Assembly: GCA_028291605.1 (NCBI GenBank)
Contig: JAQGHS010000334.1
Coordinates: 1-39,289 of the forward strand
DNA: 39,289 bases
DNA from: Planctomycetaceae bacterium
Lineage (GTDB): Bacteria > Planctomycetota > Planctomycetia > Planctomycetales > Planctomycetaceae
Direction: 5' to 3'
Numbering within the stretch: the first letter of the stretch is position 1; each line of letters starts with the position of its first letter. The notes below the pieces were generated by a model. The model ran no database searches. It was not told where the DNA came from and saw only the letters and a list, made by a program, of their open reading frames with translations. Below, in pieces: positions 19,501 to 26,194 of the stretch. Position numbers and translations under genes: made by a program.

Positions 19501-20618
19501 TTACCAGTGATCGAGTTGTACTCGATCGTACCGCTGATTGCGGCCTTCTGGGTGCCCCCCGGACCAATGAAAATCCCGTTGCCAGCGCCATGATTGGAAA
19601 TGATATTGTTGGCGATCACAAAACCGGTGACAGCCTGAGAGCCCGCTCCATCACCGATATGAATTCCGAGGCCGGTGCCACCCCCGTCGATTGTATTTCC
19701 AGTAATCGACAGGTTCGTAATTGCCGGACCGCTCACGGAATTTGTTCGAATGTCAACCGTTTGAAATCCAGACACGGTAGTAAGTACGTTGTTGGCAATC
19801 GAAACGTCACCGCGCTCCACCACGATGATCACCGACGCGAACCGTGATCCGGAGAACGTATTTCCGGTGATCTGGGTGTTGGTACCGATGCCCGGACTCA
19901 AGTAGACCCCTTGCCCCTGAATCACACCCTCGGCAGTAAAGGTATTGCCGCTGATTAACAAGTTTGAAGTATCAGGAGCATTGGTCTGGATGCCGGTCGA
20001 TCTCGGGCTGGTCGGGGCGGCAGTCTTGCTACCTACTTCGATCGTGTTATTGCTGATCGTGATGCCCGTGTTTTGGACGACGAGGCCGCCGCTGATACGG
20101 GTTCCCCCCGTGCCGCCGACGCCATTACCATCGAAGACGAAATAGAACCCGTCAATCGTCGTGTTGGCGTCGAGCAGTTTGACGTCACCGTCTGATCCCG
20201 ATGGCGGCGCCCCGACGTATGCGCCCGGTGCCCAGATCGTCGACAGCGGGGTCCGCGAGGAAAACGACGAATCCCAGCCACCGGTAATCGACAGATTGGT
20301 GGTGTTCGCGGAGTCCGCCACCGTCCAGCCGATATCCGCCAACGTGTTGTACGTTCCCGCCGCTACTTGCACGAAATCGTTACCGTCAGAGGCGGCCGCT
20401 GCCGAATCGATCGCCTTCTGGACTGTTCTATAGGGATTTGTAGCTGAACCGTCATTGCTGTCGTCACCAGTCAGTGCCACATGGAATGTCGACAGCAGAC
20501 ACCGGTCTTCCAAGTGTTCCATCAGGCCCGAGGCCAGATTTAACTTCCGGGCCCGGCGAACCGGTCGATTCCAGACACCCAGGGTTTTGAACGCTGAAAG
20601 CCATGATGTGAGCAGCAT
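7599..20618 (-). CDS. Giant secreted multidomain protein (beta-helix, Calx-beta, cadherin-like), 4,339 residues
   Basis: One uninterrupted 13-kb frame from ATG 20618. The N-terminus has a basic, mildly hydrophobic segment and MEHLEDRCLLS at about residues 33-43, matching the LEPR-XLL-type N-terminal motif of planctomycete giant surface proteins. Residues about 44-2,400 are parallel beta-helix modules rich in NNxI/GNT turns. DUF1565-like leads restart near residues 50, 445, 860, 1,370, 1,850 and 2,325 (for example GDTINVASGTF). An autotransporter-associated strand repeat (GGLTKQGSAILKLTG) lies near 2,410. Twelve Calx-beta domains span about 2,590-3,970, most ending ITDNDTAT or similar. Two cadherin-like domains follow (about 3,975-4,195), then a unique C-terminal domain ending VGTRNINVN. 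Calx-beta and cadherin folds usually bind calcium. A role as surface adhesin or matrix protein is inferred; no catalytic site is recognised. It has its own terminator and stands alone. Confidence 0.93.
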   Translation of the reverse strand: MLLTSWLSAFKTLGVWNRPVRRARKLNLASGLMEHLEDRCLLSTFHVALTGDDSNDGSATNPYRTVQKAIDSAAAASDGNDFVQVAAGTYNTLADIGWTVADSANTTNLSITGGWDSSFSSRTPLSTIWAPGAYVGAPPSGSDGDVKLLDANTTIDGFYFVFDGNGVGGTGGTRISGGLVVQNTGITISNNTIEVGSKTAAPTSPRSTGIQTNAPDTSNLLISGNTFTAEGVIQGQGVYLSPGIGTNTQITGNTFSGSRFASVIIVVERGDVSIANNVLTTVSGFQTVDIRTNSVSGPAITNLSITGNTIDGGGTGLGIHIGDGAGSQAVTGFVIANNIISNHGAGNGIFIGPGGTQKAAISGTIEYNSITGNGTGVGLTALSTGSDAIDASRNWWGDVSGPTLAANPGGLGQPIANSPSIKFAPWLIYSPDTNPLLPGVQLPTTVTVTPGSDTSAADNDFTRLQNAIGAAATGQTIDIKGLYNWNSTNASAAYLASLNTSSDGDIRGVVLPGGVDNLTITSSDSSAHIIGQGDLLDGNYESFLYNAGGTVAVNANLTVEKLNIDDFESAVTLGWDAAPGQFTGTKIQNNIVTIGGDNEGSQNIAFYLWGGTNQHITGNTVTFQGDGTLGTAGRSYGFQNATTGGTGYDGLLIDSNIFQIAATANGEIVTGVRENGQNDDNSSDISITQNQFFGINGVRNFDRGLMLTSQTTGLIVDGNIFTDVDDVFFARDASGGTSPGDRFTLTNNVLTRVGGADGIFLRNVTTDAITVIINWNINNTVDGFTGVRGLNELSVDATATSRPLTGASDLNSVNAIGAKTAVFVDDNTNPAGARFSDPDGIGTGAGPMAIGFNAFNTITAGVAAVDAGGTVNVAAGTYKENLTIAKSVTISGPNTGVSGAGTRSAEAHVVSDATSAFQNAVFKVTANNVTIQGLQIDGDDPLVTGAANTSGADTNTSYAVQAVGVTGGLAVRNNILANVFIGVRGDGASQGNVIDSNWFHDIGLYDFGYGVTLRSGFYADITNNLMTKVHLGVHVHNTSVGGPATFSVTGNEFHTYAGGIWDNLQSTAATPLTIDNDQFFAETGALANNFGIQLAALTGTSGPTITNVSISGTDYGVIVWAVSPNTTPTLGSTVSITGTKVGVYATNNLAAGPVGTTTFGLTSAPANVILDGASITGSTLQAVKVLGQAGGGAVSVTVQNDTELTGSASTTDTGILVSGSQATAIIQNNDASIHGFNIGIDVDGGAATITNNHIYDNTTGIRFTNGGNGSVTANNFDGLVDNGTDLRLDATAGTVAIGAGNIFAGDSLFIDNRTGQAYDLTSYTSTNWEGLIDPFLIEDKIVHAPDTGTNGLIRVIAGHVYVTSPGTGLTDESIQAAINAASSGDTINVASGTFVGNLIVDKSLHLVGPNAAIDPNTGTRVGEAIILPGVTETSVQLSTSGVIVRVGKASTHVDVTVSGFTIDGHNAALTNGRVLNGVEVNTGAGIANSIGDFDANPGGFDATLNVQNNIIQNLERYGVLVDGVNGVTAAAGNDISHNLIDNLPSGNNFGGGRGRATAFEANVYGIVSYNVMTRVNVGWQDDNYYLASPGAGTLIDHNTISTYHRGIFHNLQYSLATDATISNNTITAETDGDFPASTTNFGIELASLGSNVGASVTGNNISDMIYGILLWSTATTGNVAVSGGLLTHNNYGILATNADPQFGQASGASQSTISGVAIVNSTVAGIAIDSSAYSATPVEVSFGSGNTVTGGPVGLLVNGPDTAIGGNTLNDLSLSGQSGNYITLEDGALDNEVIDATGVSFDGLLPAAMSTAQKFATESRIQDQYDDATLGLIQITAGVYYVTPATSPTATDNDYTRLATIMDNVANGDTVILNGTFDWSEANAAASWALGNDGVAGGFDDYSLYVPTNVNDVTWTTTSLGAARIQGPGDLAAANLEGVFVFDGTDNQGWTISNLEIFDFDLSIGMFFGGGPDEYAGTTLTNNHIRVPADLNTTVAPGDVNQNIGIHFSFGTNQTISNNIIDMDGSGASDGANFSSSVGMQSNSGGGTSFDGLLIDNNTINVTGTLNAQQASFRGIWENGNASLSDITVSNNDFNNQTGNNGDTNLMRAFIITSHSGASSTVLYSDNTVTNANVGFQWLPGGSFGGNQPVQLTGNTTTNTQTSVLVQSNGTATLTGNTFDGVAGTSVGVSIAAGSTATVVQNDISGASIGIDNSGILDSVTENFIRNNTGDGIRLESGSQVSGTIFNNNLSGNIGFALNNLTATAVDASGNAFGVTTPAAVAAKVNGLVDYSPWLNFATDTDLLTAGFQGDFSSLSVYASTVQFTATGLIQEAVNLLAEGALTGTARTINVAGGIYLDAANLNRPLTLVLGGNVRVPGLDSIVGAIIDLQSNTLSLGLGNVDNTLAGNIQGSGGGLTKQGSAILKLTGTDTYTGTTSVNTGTLQVDGSTTSPTLVFGTLTGSGTIAAAVTIENGGGNVSPGGSGTATLHTGALTVSIGATFTAQVNGPTAGSQADQIATTGAVDVTDATLDVSGTITSLIGQVITLIDNGSGSAVVGEFAGHAEGSTVTINGIGFTISYHGGVGGNDVTLTQPPVVVTISDASGSESAGNLVFNLTLDRPLDIDFVIDINFQDGSATGGTDFTNTTQHITITAGQLNAQVTVPVTNDTFVEGSEDFTVVMSTATNLGGRGVILTDTGVGTINDDDSATVSIAKTFDGAEGAIPVNGQFTVSLSAISSTDTVLTYSVTGTATPGAGNDYLALSGTVTIPAGQFSAVINVPVLNDTIVEGTETVIATLTGFGAHDPQITLGGGTSATVNIADDDTNTLQITNSTVTEGNAGPTTMTFTVTSPNAVAGGFTVAFNVANVTTNGSDYTVVTSSPLTFTGTAGETHTITINVNGDTIVEGNETLSVTLGTITPVAPVPASSIITGAVGTGTITNDDSNTLTISSPVVTEGNAGPATMTFTVTSPNAVEGGFTVAFNIANVTTNGSDFAVVTSSPLSFTGTVGETQTITVNLNGDTIVEGNETFSVTLGTVTPVAPVQAASIVTGAVGTGTITNDDTDTLTISSPIVTEGDAGATTMTFTVTSPNAVAGGFTVAFNVANGTATGADYSVVTSSPLTFAGNANEIQTITINVTGDLLVEANETLTVTLGTVTPVAPVAAASIVTGVVGTGTITDNDSATVSVAKITDGAETNTPTNGKFTVTQSAVSSTDTIVSYSITGTATAGSDYTTLSGTVTIPAGQTSVDINVAVLTDNIVEATETVIVTLTGISAGDPQITVNATPATVNITDNDTATFTIDNVTVNEADGTLVFTLATDKALDTDVIINVTFGGGTATGGGTDYVSTTQSITFLAGQSSKHVSVAITDDNIVEATETFGATLSTSAVLGGRSVNLSDTGTGTITDNDTATFSINNVTVGEGAGTLVFDLTTDKALDIDVTITVTFTDVTATGGGTDYASVTQQITFLAGQISKQVTVAINNDSLVEGTETFTAALSSTTPLGGRLINVADTGTGTITDDDSATVTIAKITDGAETNTPTNGKFRVTQSAVSSIDTIVTYSITGTATAGIDYTTLTGTVTIPAGQTTADIDVSVLTDNVVEATETVIVTLTGISSGDPQITANATPATVNITDNDTATFTINDVTVNEADGTLVFNLTTDKALDTDVTINVTFGSGTATGGGTDYASTTQSITFLAGQISKPVSVAITNDNIVEGTETFVASLSTATPLNGRSVNLTDTGTGTITDNDTASFTINNVTVGEGDGTLVFDLVTDKALDIDVTITVTFTDISATGGGTDYASTTQQITFLAGQFSKQVSVAINDDNLLEGTETFTAAISSTTPLGGRVINVTDTGTGTITDNDTATVSIAKVTDGVESNTPTNGKFTVTLSAPSSTDTVVNYTIAGTATPGTDYTTLSGSVTIPAGQTTADIDVTVHNDTDVEDLETVIATLNGFGAHDADITLGSNLTATVNITDDDQLAITSGPSASVPENTLTSTVVLNVDADPVAGHTLTYSLSGPDAARFNINPVTGEITFVNSPNFEVPADADANNVYNVTVSVTTDITPTRTTTQDLTITVTPVNDVIPVFNNASPTFTVTENATAGTIVGVVSATDGDLPAQSLTYSIVSGNASGAFAINPTTGQISVINSTPLNFEVTPAFTLQVRVTDSGSPTALTADAMVEIHLIDVAEEPTITLPAAPATYSLHSAPVVVAPSATFDLNGITNPNFSSAKLTVSIIAGRDKKDRLAIIKKGADANDIHLKGKKVLAGSVQIGTVAGGKGSKTPDLVVTLNGNATQATVERLLERVTFQAKAGTGITRTVGMKLTNVSGVDTNVGTRNINVN
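8700..12850 (-). repeat. Array of 12 Calx-beta coding repeats in the giant gene
   Basis: In protein order the units end near nucleotides 12510, 12157, 11800, 11443, 11090, 10740, 10403, 10063, 9722, 9385, 9043 and 8700. Most close with an acidic linker such as ITDND or INDDD. Units fall into types by sequence. Units 2, 6, 9 and 12 share SATVSIAK-like starts and TGTATAGxDYTTL. Units 3-5 share TSPNAVAGGFTVAFN and are a tandem of about 357 nt. Units 7 and 10, and units 8 and 11, form two further types. Confidence 0.85.
9043..11090 (-). repeat. Duplicated three-domain block (about 1.02 kb x 2) within the Calx-beta array
   Basis: Units 6-7-8 (about 10063-11090) and 9-10-11 (about 9043-10063) have the same A-B-C order and are near copies. 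For instance, DGAETNTPTNGKF, NEADGTLVF and GRxINVxDTGTGTITD recur in the same places, at a spacing of about 1,018-1,020 nt. Unit 12 is a further A-type domain, so the block looks as if a third copy began. This points to duplication of a whole three-domain block and not to single-domain slippage. Confidence 0.8.
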
Positions 20619-20657
20619 ATTGTCGTCTCTAGTCTATCAAGGATGTTTGTTTGAAAA

Positions 20658-20676
20658 TTCCCTGCGCGGCAGGGAA
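20658..20676 (-). promoter_or_regulatory. Hairpin in the 5' leader of the giant gene
   Basis: A perfect 8-bp stem TTCCCTGC/GCAGGGAA (20658-20665 and 20669-20676) with a GCG loop lies 39 nt upstream of the ATG at 20618, flanked by A/T-rich sequence. It is probably within the transcript leader. A role in mRNA stability or translation is possible but is inference. Confidence 0.4.
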
Positions 20677-21036
20677 AATCCACGCAGAATCAATTGTTTG
20701 GTCGAATCACTAGTTGCGTGTCTGGCCGCGGGCCAAACGTCTACGGGGGTGGGAAATCAACCCCCCACGCGCGAATGTCGAAGGGAATTAGAGATCCAAT
20801 CTCTGGACGTTCCGATACACCTGGTGAAACATCCGGGCTCACGCGCCGTGGCACGCGGCAGCCGTTGAAAATGTTTCGTGATCAGTGCGCTGATATAGAG
20901 AATGTCAGATCTCGCAAATGGTTGTCAGCACCGTGAAATGGGCAGACCGTCGCCCACGTCATGCAATGCATTTCAATCCACTCGACGAAGAGACACTAAG
21001 GCTCACGCGAACCTTAACAAAACGATTAGTATCAGG

Positions 21037-21064
21037 TCAGCTCGGTGTGTAAGACCCGAACTGA
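21037..21064. other. Hairpin of unknown role, next to a 23S rRNA 3'-end-like stretch
   Basis: On the plus strand TCAGCTCGG (21037-21045) pairs with CCGAACTGA (21056-21064) over 9 bp including one G-T pair, with a 10-nt loop. No T run follows on either strand, so it is not a standard terminator. The overlapping minus-strand sequence at 21023-21043 resembles the conserved last bases of 23S rRNA, but the flanks do not continue the match. Confidence 0.3.
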
Positions 21065-21930
21065 CGACACTCCGTCAAGGTGACTGCAATCGGCCCGATT
21101 GCGTCCAAGAAATATTCAAGTTGTCTACGCATCAACAGTTGCTATAGAGTCACAGTCACGCGTCAAAATCCCTCGCAGACAGATTTGCCGCGCCTCCCAC
21201 CACTCCACCGAGTCATCTCCTACTGCCTGTCGGCGACCCGACAGATTAGTACCGCAGGACCCATTTTCCTGACCCGGCCGAACGATGCGAAAACTCACCA
21301 GTCCCCACTCTTTAGAATCTATGGCAAATTGAACAGCCCAGTGTACAACGACGTATTTCTCGCATTTCGCGAAAAAGTTTCCCAGTCGACGCAAGTCGTT
21401 TTCCAGGAACAGACGCCGATGTTCAGGTCTCTGCAACCGTTATAGGACGTCACAGAACCGTTCGCAAGCGGTAAAATTTCGACTTTCAAGACAGGAGGGA
21501 TTTACCTCGGGTGCGTTTTTGCATCACGGCTGCAAGGTGAGAATGACCGTTGCGAGAAATCCCCAAACAGGTCTCCTTCCCGCCTTTCGACCGCCATTCG
21601 CCAGTCGCGGGCGGACCGCTTGACTGAGGGGCGGTCGCGTGCCGGAGAGCCTCATATGAGATCCGCGGTTTGCCGCCTCCGGCACCGTCACCGATCAACA
21701 GGATGGGCAGCGTGTCACACGCTCGCCAGCAAATTGATTCGGATTAGCTGCGGCTCACCAAGAGATCCACTGCCAAGACGAATCTCTGTGAGTAGTTGCC
21801 CCGGTTGATGATTCTCAAGTCGGTCCCAGGCAGATTGAAGTGGTGGTCACTAACACTACTATACGGTGTGCCGGGATGGCTCTTTATGTATTGGCCGCGG
21901 CGTGTTGCGGCGGCGAGTTGAAAGGTAGTG

Positions 21931-22131
21931 TCAGGAGCCAGGTCCGGCGCGGTTTCCACTGCCGAAGAAATAGGCTTCCCGGCCGTTCAAGAAGTCGGAG
22001 TCGAAATTTGGCGGGAAGTAATCGCGATAACCCACGATCACCGGCAGCGTGACTTTCAGCCTCAACAAGCCGGCCACCAGCGTCAATGCGCGCTGCAACA
22101 TCCTTGTGCGGGAGTTCTGCTCAGTGCGCAT
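21931..22131 (-). pseudogene. Truncated N-terminal remnant of a DUF2306-like membrane protein
   Basis: From ATG 22131 a 66-residue frame begins with a basic and then hydrophobic helix (MLQRALTLVAGLLRLKVTL). It continues GYRDYFPPNFDSDFL and NGREAYFFG, which resembles, from memory, the opening of planctomycete-type DUF2306 membrane proteins. In those the sequence continues into a second membrane helix (WAFYxHI, SGP). Here the match stops abruptly after YFFG, the frame ends at 21931, and the rest of the protein is not found downstream. A possible Shine-Dalgarno AGGAG lies about 12 nt upstream of the start. I read it as a gene broken by deletion or insertion. Family assignment rests on this short motif only. 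Confidence 0.5.
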
Positions 22132-22243
22132 GTCAGCGGGGCTCCTGGGCAATTCGCCAGCAAGATGGTTTATCCGAGGGATCTGATCGGCTAGACTCTC
22201 AGGGATCATTCTGGATTCATTGCACACCTGCTGGAGTACTGCG

Positions 22244-22606
22244 ATGTCTGGCATTTTAACCGCTACTCTGCCGCTCGGCGAACTTTCCCCGATGCCCATC
22301 AATTCGGAATGGATCATCGAAGGCCTCCCGATGGCTTCCGGTACCATCCTGCTGCAGTCCGCAGACAAGAAAATGTCCTACGGAGCCTGGGAATGTACAG
22401 CCGGCCGATTTCAATGGATTTTCAGTTGGGACGAATTCGTCCACATCCAGGAAGGTGAGGTTATCATCCACGAGGAAGGGAGCCCCACCCATCATCTGCG
22501 CCGCGGTGACTTGGCTCATTTTCCGCTGGGGCTGAAGACGGTCTGGCACGTTCCCCACTACGTTCGGAAAGTCTTTACGCTACGGACCCCGGAACCGCTG
22601 GGGTAA
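22244..22606 (+). CDS. Cupin domain protein (DUF861/cupin_3 type)
   Basis: 120 residues from ATG 22244, with GGAG 7 nt upstream; the TTG at 22220 is rejected. The whole protein is one small beta-barrel cupin. The stretch SYGAWECTAGRFQWIF, then WDEFVHIQEGEVIIHEEG and RRGDLAHFPLG, matches the cupin_3 pattern (W-C-G-F-W, then E-x-GE, then GD-x-x-x-P-x-G) found in ureidoglycine aminohydrolase and EutQ-like proteins. The usual metal histidines of the first cupin motif are not all present, so catalysis is uncertain; it may bind a small carboxylated ligand. There is no signal peptide. It is first in a same-strand run with the amidohydrolase 96 nt downstream. Confidence 0.85.
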   Translation: MSGILTATLPLGELSPMPINSEWIIEGLPMASGTILLQSADKKMSYGAWECTAGRFQWIFSWDEFVHIQEGEVIIHEEGSPTHHLRRGDLAHFPLGLKTVWHVPHYVRKVFTLRTPEPLG

Positions 22607-22702
22607 TCAGAAAAGAGCGTGCTGGCTGCATTCGTCACATCGTCCACGGACTATGCTATGATCAACGATCGTTCCTCGATGAGTGTCGTCGGAGGTAGAA
22701 AT

Positions 22703-23680
22703 ATGTCAGTGACGCGACGTTCGTTTCTCCTGTCTGCGGCGGCCGGCGCCGCAGCGTGGCAATCGTCCCACCGTTGGGTCCGGGCAGCAGAACCCGCGGC
22801 AGGCAAAATCAAGTACATCGACATCCACACCCACTTGGGAGCCTTCTATCACGGGCAGGAGCTCACCGCGGAATTGCTCGTCAAATTCATGGATGAGCAC
22901 GATATCGAAAAGTCGTGTGTGTTGCCCCTTGTGTCACCCGAATCGGCACCCGTTCCACAACCAGTGTCGAATGCACTGGCTGCGTACAAAGCCTATCCGG
23001 ATCGCATTATTCCGTTCTGTGTCGTTGACCCCCGAGCCGTCACGCCACCGGGGCAACGGACTGGTCATGTCGCGGGTGTGAAGGGCCTAGTCGACATCCT
23101 GAAGCGGTATCAGGACGCGGGCTGCCGAGGCTTGGGCGAACACAAGACGGGGCTGTTTTTTGACGCCCCGCAGCAGATGTTTCTCTATGAAGCCTGTGAC
23201 ACGGTCGGACTGCCGATCTTGTTTCATCTGGACGATATTCGGAACCCCGATTCGCCCGGTTTGCCCCGCCTCGAAAACGTTCTCAAAGCATTTCCCAAGC
23301 TGCCGCTGATTGGTCACGCCGCCGGATTCTGGGCGTCGATTTGTGGAGACGCCACGTTGGAAGATTTTGGCAGATATCCTCCCGTCCCCAAACCGGTCCT
23401 GACGGGTGGAGCGCTCGATCGGCTGATGGCGAAATACCCGAATCTTTACGGGGACCTCTCGGAACCGGGGGGAGAAAAAGCGATTGCTCGCGATCCCGCA
23501 TTTGGCCGCGAATTCATCATCCGGAATGCCAACCAGCTATTATTCGGCACCGATGTCCTGATGCCCAACCAAAAAATCCCCCAGTTCGAACTGCTCGCCT
23601 CGCTGAATTTGCCGGCTGACGTGCAGTACAAGATCTATCGCGGGAACGCGATCAAATTGCTGAAAATGAACGGTAAATAA
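22703..23680 (+). CDS. Tat-exported amidohydrolase family protein
   Basis: 325 residues from ATG 22703, fixed by GGAGGT 6 nt upstream and by the signal; in-frame starts at 22619 and 22658 have no such site. The twin-arginine signal is TRRSFLLSAAAGAAA (residues 4-18). The mature part is a metal-dependent TIM barrel of the amidohydrolase-related type (PF04909). It shows HTH at 42-44 in YIDIHTHLG, then PILFHLDD, LPLIGHAAGFW, LYGDLSEPGG and LLFGTDVLMPNQ, the last with the usual strand-8 aspartate. These enzymes hydrolyse or decarboxylate small ring or carboxylate compounds; the substrate is not deducible. It is predicted to act outside the cytoplasm and is followed 65 nt later by the DUF1549/DUF1553 gene. 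Confidence 0.88.
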   Translation: MSVTRRSFLLSAAAGAAAWQSSHRWVRAAEPAAGKIKYIDIHTHLGAFYHGQELTAELLVKFMDEHDIEKSCVLPLVSPESAPVPQPVSNALAAYKAYPDRIIPFCVVDPRAVTPPGQRTGHVAGVKGLVDILKRYQDAGCRGLGEHKTGLFFDAPQQMFLYEACDTVGLPILFHLDDIRNPDSPGLPRLENVLKAFPKLPLIGHAAGFWASICGDATLEDFGRYPPVPKPVLTGGALDRLMAKYPNLYGDLSEPGGEKAIARDPAFGREFIIRNANQLLFGTDVLMPNQKIPQFELLASLNLPADVQYKIYRGNAIKLLKMNGK

Positions 23681-23745
23681 TGCGTTAGGAGATGTTGCCT
23701 GACGATCCGCGCACGACGTCGATATTTCTGGTGAGGCCCTGATCC

Positions 23746-26034
23746 ATGACGTTTTCTCCGGGATCTCGATTACTGGCGATCTGCCTCGGTTGTCTGCTGA
23801 GCATTGAGGTTTCGACGGCGGTTGCGCAAGACACACATTGGTCATTTCGTCCAATTTTCCGGTCGACGGTTCCCAGTCCAATCAGAGCCACCTGGATCCG
23901 CAATCCGGCAGATGCATTCATCCTTTCCCGCCTGGAAAAAGAGAACCTCGCTCCCTCCGCGGAGGCCCCTCGGGCGACGCTAATTCGCCGCGTGACACTC
24001 GATCTGATCGGACTTCCACCGACTGCTGCGGAATTCGAGGCGTTTCTGGCGGATGACGGCGCGGATGCCTACGAGCGCCTGGTCGACCGGTTGCTGGCAT
24101 CGCCCCACTATGGCGAACGTTGGGCCCGGGTCTGGCTTGATCTCTGCCACTATGGCGATACTGACGGGCACCTGACCGATCAGTTGCGGCCGGTTGCCTG
24201 GCGTTATCGTGATTGGGTGATGCGGGCCATGAACGCCAATCTGCCGTTCGACGACTTCACCGTGGCGCAGTTGGCTGGTGATCTGTCGGGCGATTCGCCG
24301 TACAGAGGTAGCGAACTCGACCCCGTGCTGGGTACCGGTTTCTTGAGGCAGACGCTCAGCAATCGAGAGGGTGGGGCGGATCTCGAAGAGTATCGCGTCG
24401 AGCAGATCGTCGATCGGACCTCGCTGGTTGGCATGATCTGGATGGGGCTCACGGTGGGCTGTGCCCGCTGTCACGACCATAAGTACGATCCGCTCAGCCA
24501 TGAGGACTTTTTTAAGCTCTACGCGTTCTTCGATCGTGCGGACGAAGTCAATATCGATGCCCCGTTGCCGCAGGAACGCGATGGCTATCGACGAGTGCGT
24601 CCGGAGTATGAACAGCGGCGGCAGACCTTGATTCGCGAAGCCGGTGATGGATTCAACTCGCTACAAAAACTCTGGGAAGAAAAGCTGCTGCATGCGGCGG
24701 CGCATCCCGGGGAAGATCATGTCTGGGACCGTCAATGGGAAGTGCTCGGACTGGTCTGGGGCGGTGGTCTGGGTGAGGGACAGCTGGAGGGCGTTGAAAT
24801 CGTCAAGCTGCCACGTGACCGCCGGACGGCGCGTCAGCGAGACGACCTGTTCGACTACTTTCTGCAACATAGTGCAGTGACTGATCCGAAGAAGTTTCAA
24901 GAACTCAAGCTGAACGAACTGCAGACGAAGCTGGTGGCTCTCAAGAAAGAACTTCCCCAGGCGGCAGCTACACGGGCTCCCGTCATGCAGGCCGCATTGA
25001 CTCCGCGAAAAACGTTCATTCACGAGCGAGGCGATTTTCGCAGTCCGGGCCCTGATGTCGTCGCCGGCACGCCAGACTGGTTGCCGGTCAAGCTGACTGT
25101 CGCTGCGGCGGCTTCTGACGGGATACCCGCGAAGTCCACTGAGCCGACCCGGTTGGATCTCGCGCGGTGGATTGTTTCGCGAGACAATCCCCTTACAGCG
25201 CGTGTCGTCGTCAATCGCTACTGGCAGGAATTCTTCGGGCGGGGCATCGTGGCGACGTCGGACAATTTGGGTGTTCGAGGGGCACCACCCTCGCACCCGG
25301 AATTGCTCGACTGGCTGGCGGAGGAATTCATCCGCTCAAGCTGGGATGTGAAGTCCATGCACCGGCTGATTGTCACCTCGGCGACCTACCGGCAGTCGTC
25401 ATTGCCGCGGCCCGAACTCGCCACAGTCGATCCCGGAAATGTGCTCCTGGCACGGCAATCGAGTCTCCGGATTCCCGCTGAAGCCGTTCGTGATTCGGGA
25501 CTGATCGCCAGCGGATTGCTGACTCGCACGCTGGGTGGCCCCAGCGTCTTCCCGCAGCAGAACGAGCGGGTCACGATGGAAGCGTTCGGCAGCAATTCGT
25601 GGCCCACCAGCACGGGGAGCGACAAGTATCGTCGCGGCCTCTACACCTTCATGCAGCGCACGTCACCCTTCGCTCAATCCATCACCTTCGACGCCCCCAG
25701 CCCCGCGCGAGCCTGCACCCGTCGCGATCGATCGAATACGCCTTTGCAGGCTCTGACGCTCCTCAATGATCCAGTCTTTTTTGAGATGGCAGGGGCGTTG
25801 GCTCAGCGGATTCTGCGTGAGGGCGGGACCGCTGATCGGGAACGACTGAGGTTCGCCGTGCAGGCGGCCCTGGCGCGGCCGGCGACGGATCGCGAACTGA
25901 AACTCCTCGAAAAATATCTTGAGCACGAACGCTTATTGATCAACGAAAAACAAGAGAAACCGACCGAGGTCTGGTGCTGGACGAAGCTGTCCAGCGTCGT
26001 ATTGAATCTGCATGAATTTGTGACGCGTGATTGA
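23746..26034 (+). CDS. DUF1549/DUF1553 planctomycete cytochrome-type protein
   Basis: 762 residues from ATG 23746, with a modest GAGG about 10 nt upstream. The signal peptide is about residues 1-27 (ends AVAQ). DUF1549 covers about 50-255 with the conserved [32 protein letters not shown] and [11 protein letters not shown] (haem-type CxxCH at 239-243). A variable charged middle region (about 280-430) is followed by DUF1553 at about 460-745, including [20 protein letters not shown] and [16 protein letters not shown]. Unlike the protein at 1012, it has no Ig-like domain and no extra N-terminal cysteine motif. The next gene, DUF1501, is the classic partner of this family in planctomycetes. The pair is exported and its biochemical role is unknown. 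Confidence 0.92.
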   Translation: MTFSPGSRLLAICLGCLLSIEVSTAVAQDTHWSFRPIFRSTVPSPIRATWIRNPADAFILSRLEKENLAPSAEAPRATLIRRVTLDLIGLPPTAAEFEAFLADDGADAYERLVDRLLASPHYGERWARVWLDLCHYGDTDGHLTDQLRPVAWRYRDWVMRAMNANLPFDDFTVAQLAGDLSGDSPYRGSELDPVLGTGFLRQTLSNREGGADLEEYRVEQIVDRTSLVGMIWMGLTVGCARCHDHKYDPLSHEDFFKLYAFFDRADEVNIDAPLPQERDGYRRVRPEYEQRRQTLIREAGDGFNSLQKLWEEKLLHAAAHPGEDHVWDRQWEVLGLVWGGGLGEGQLEGVEIVKLPRDRRTARQRDDLFDYFLQHSAVTDPKKFQELKLNELQTKLVALKKELPQAAATRAPVMQAALTPRKTFIHERGDFRSPGPDVVAGTPDWLPVKLTVAAAASDGIPAKSTEPTRLDLARWIVSRDNPLTARVVVNRYWQEFFGRGIVATSDNLGVRGAPPSHPELLDWLAEEFIRSSWDVKSMHRLIVTSATYRQSSLPRPELATVDPGNVLLARQSSLRIPAEAVRDSGLIASGLLTRTLGGPSVFPQQNERVTMEAFGSNSWPTSTGSDKYRRGLYTFMQRTSPFAQSITFDAPSPARACTRRDRSNTPLQALTLLNDPVFFEMAGALAQRILREGGTADRERLRFAVQAALARPATDRELKLLEKYLEHERLLINEKQEKPTEVWCWTKLSSVVLNLHEFVTRD

Positions 26035-26051
26035 TTTGTCCAGCCGCTGAT

Positions 26052-26126
26052 CCGTAGGACGGGCACTCCTGCCCGTTTGCATTTGTGGCTCAAACGCGGA
26101 GACGGGCAAGAGTGCCCGTCCTACAG
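26052..26126. repeat. Divergent palindromic element, copy D
   Basis: Inverted arms (26052-26077 and 26101-26126) carry GTAGGACGGGCACTCCTGCC and its near complement around a 23-nt loop. The layout and the GTAGGA-GGCA-CCTGCC skeleton match copies A-C, but several positions differ, so it is a related subfamily. It lies between the DUF1549/DUF1553 and DUF1501 genes. Confidence 0.7.
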
Positions 26127-26194
26127 CATACGTTTGTCTGCTCACGCAATTAGTGAACTTTGTGATGCACGATGACCGATCCAGGGAGCCAACG

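Larger units (their letters stand above)
20619..21930. other. Long region without a recognisable gene, upstream of the giant gene
   Basis: About 1.3 kb with only short frames, none with family-like sequence. Structures seen are the 5'-leader hairpin at 20658-20676, a GC-rich palindrome around 20723-20735 (TGGCC GCG GGCCA), and a hairpin at 21037-21064 beside a short 23S-like stretch. The promoter of the giant gene must lie here but I could not identify its boxes. Base composition is less GC-biased and more irregular than in the coding regions, consistent with decayed or regulatory DNA. Confidence 0.45.

Noticed and set aside
21744-21959. Minus-strand 71-codon frame as the C-terminal half of the DUF2306-like gene
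   Set aside because: It is in a different frame, has no membrane helices and shows none of the motifs expected for the rest of that family.
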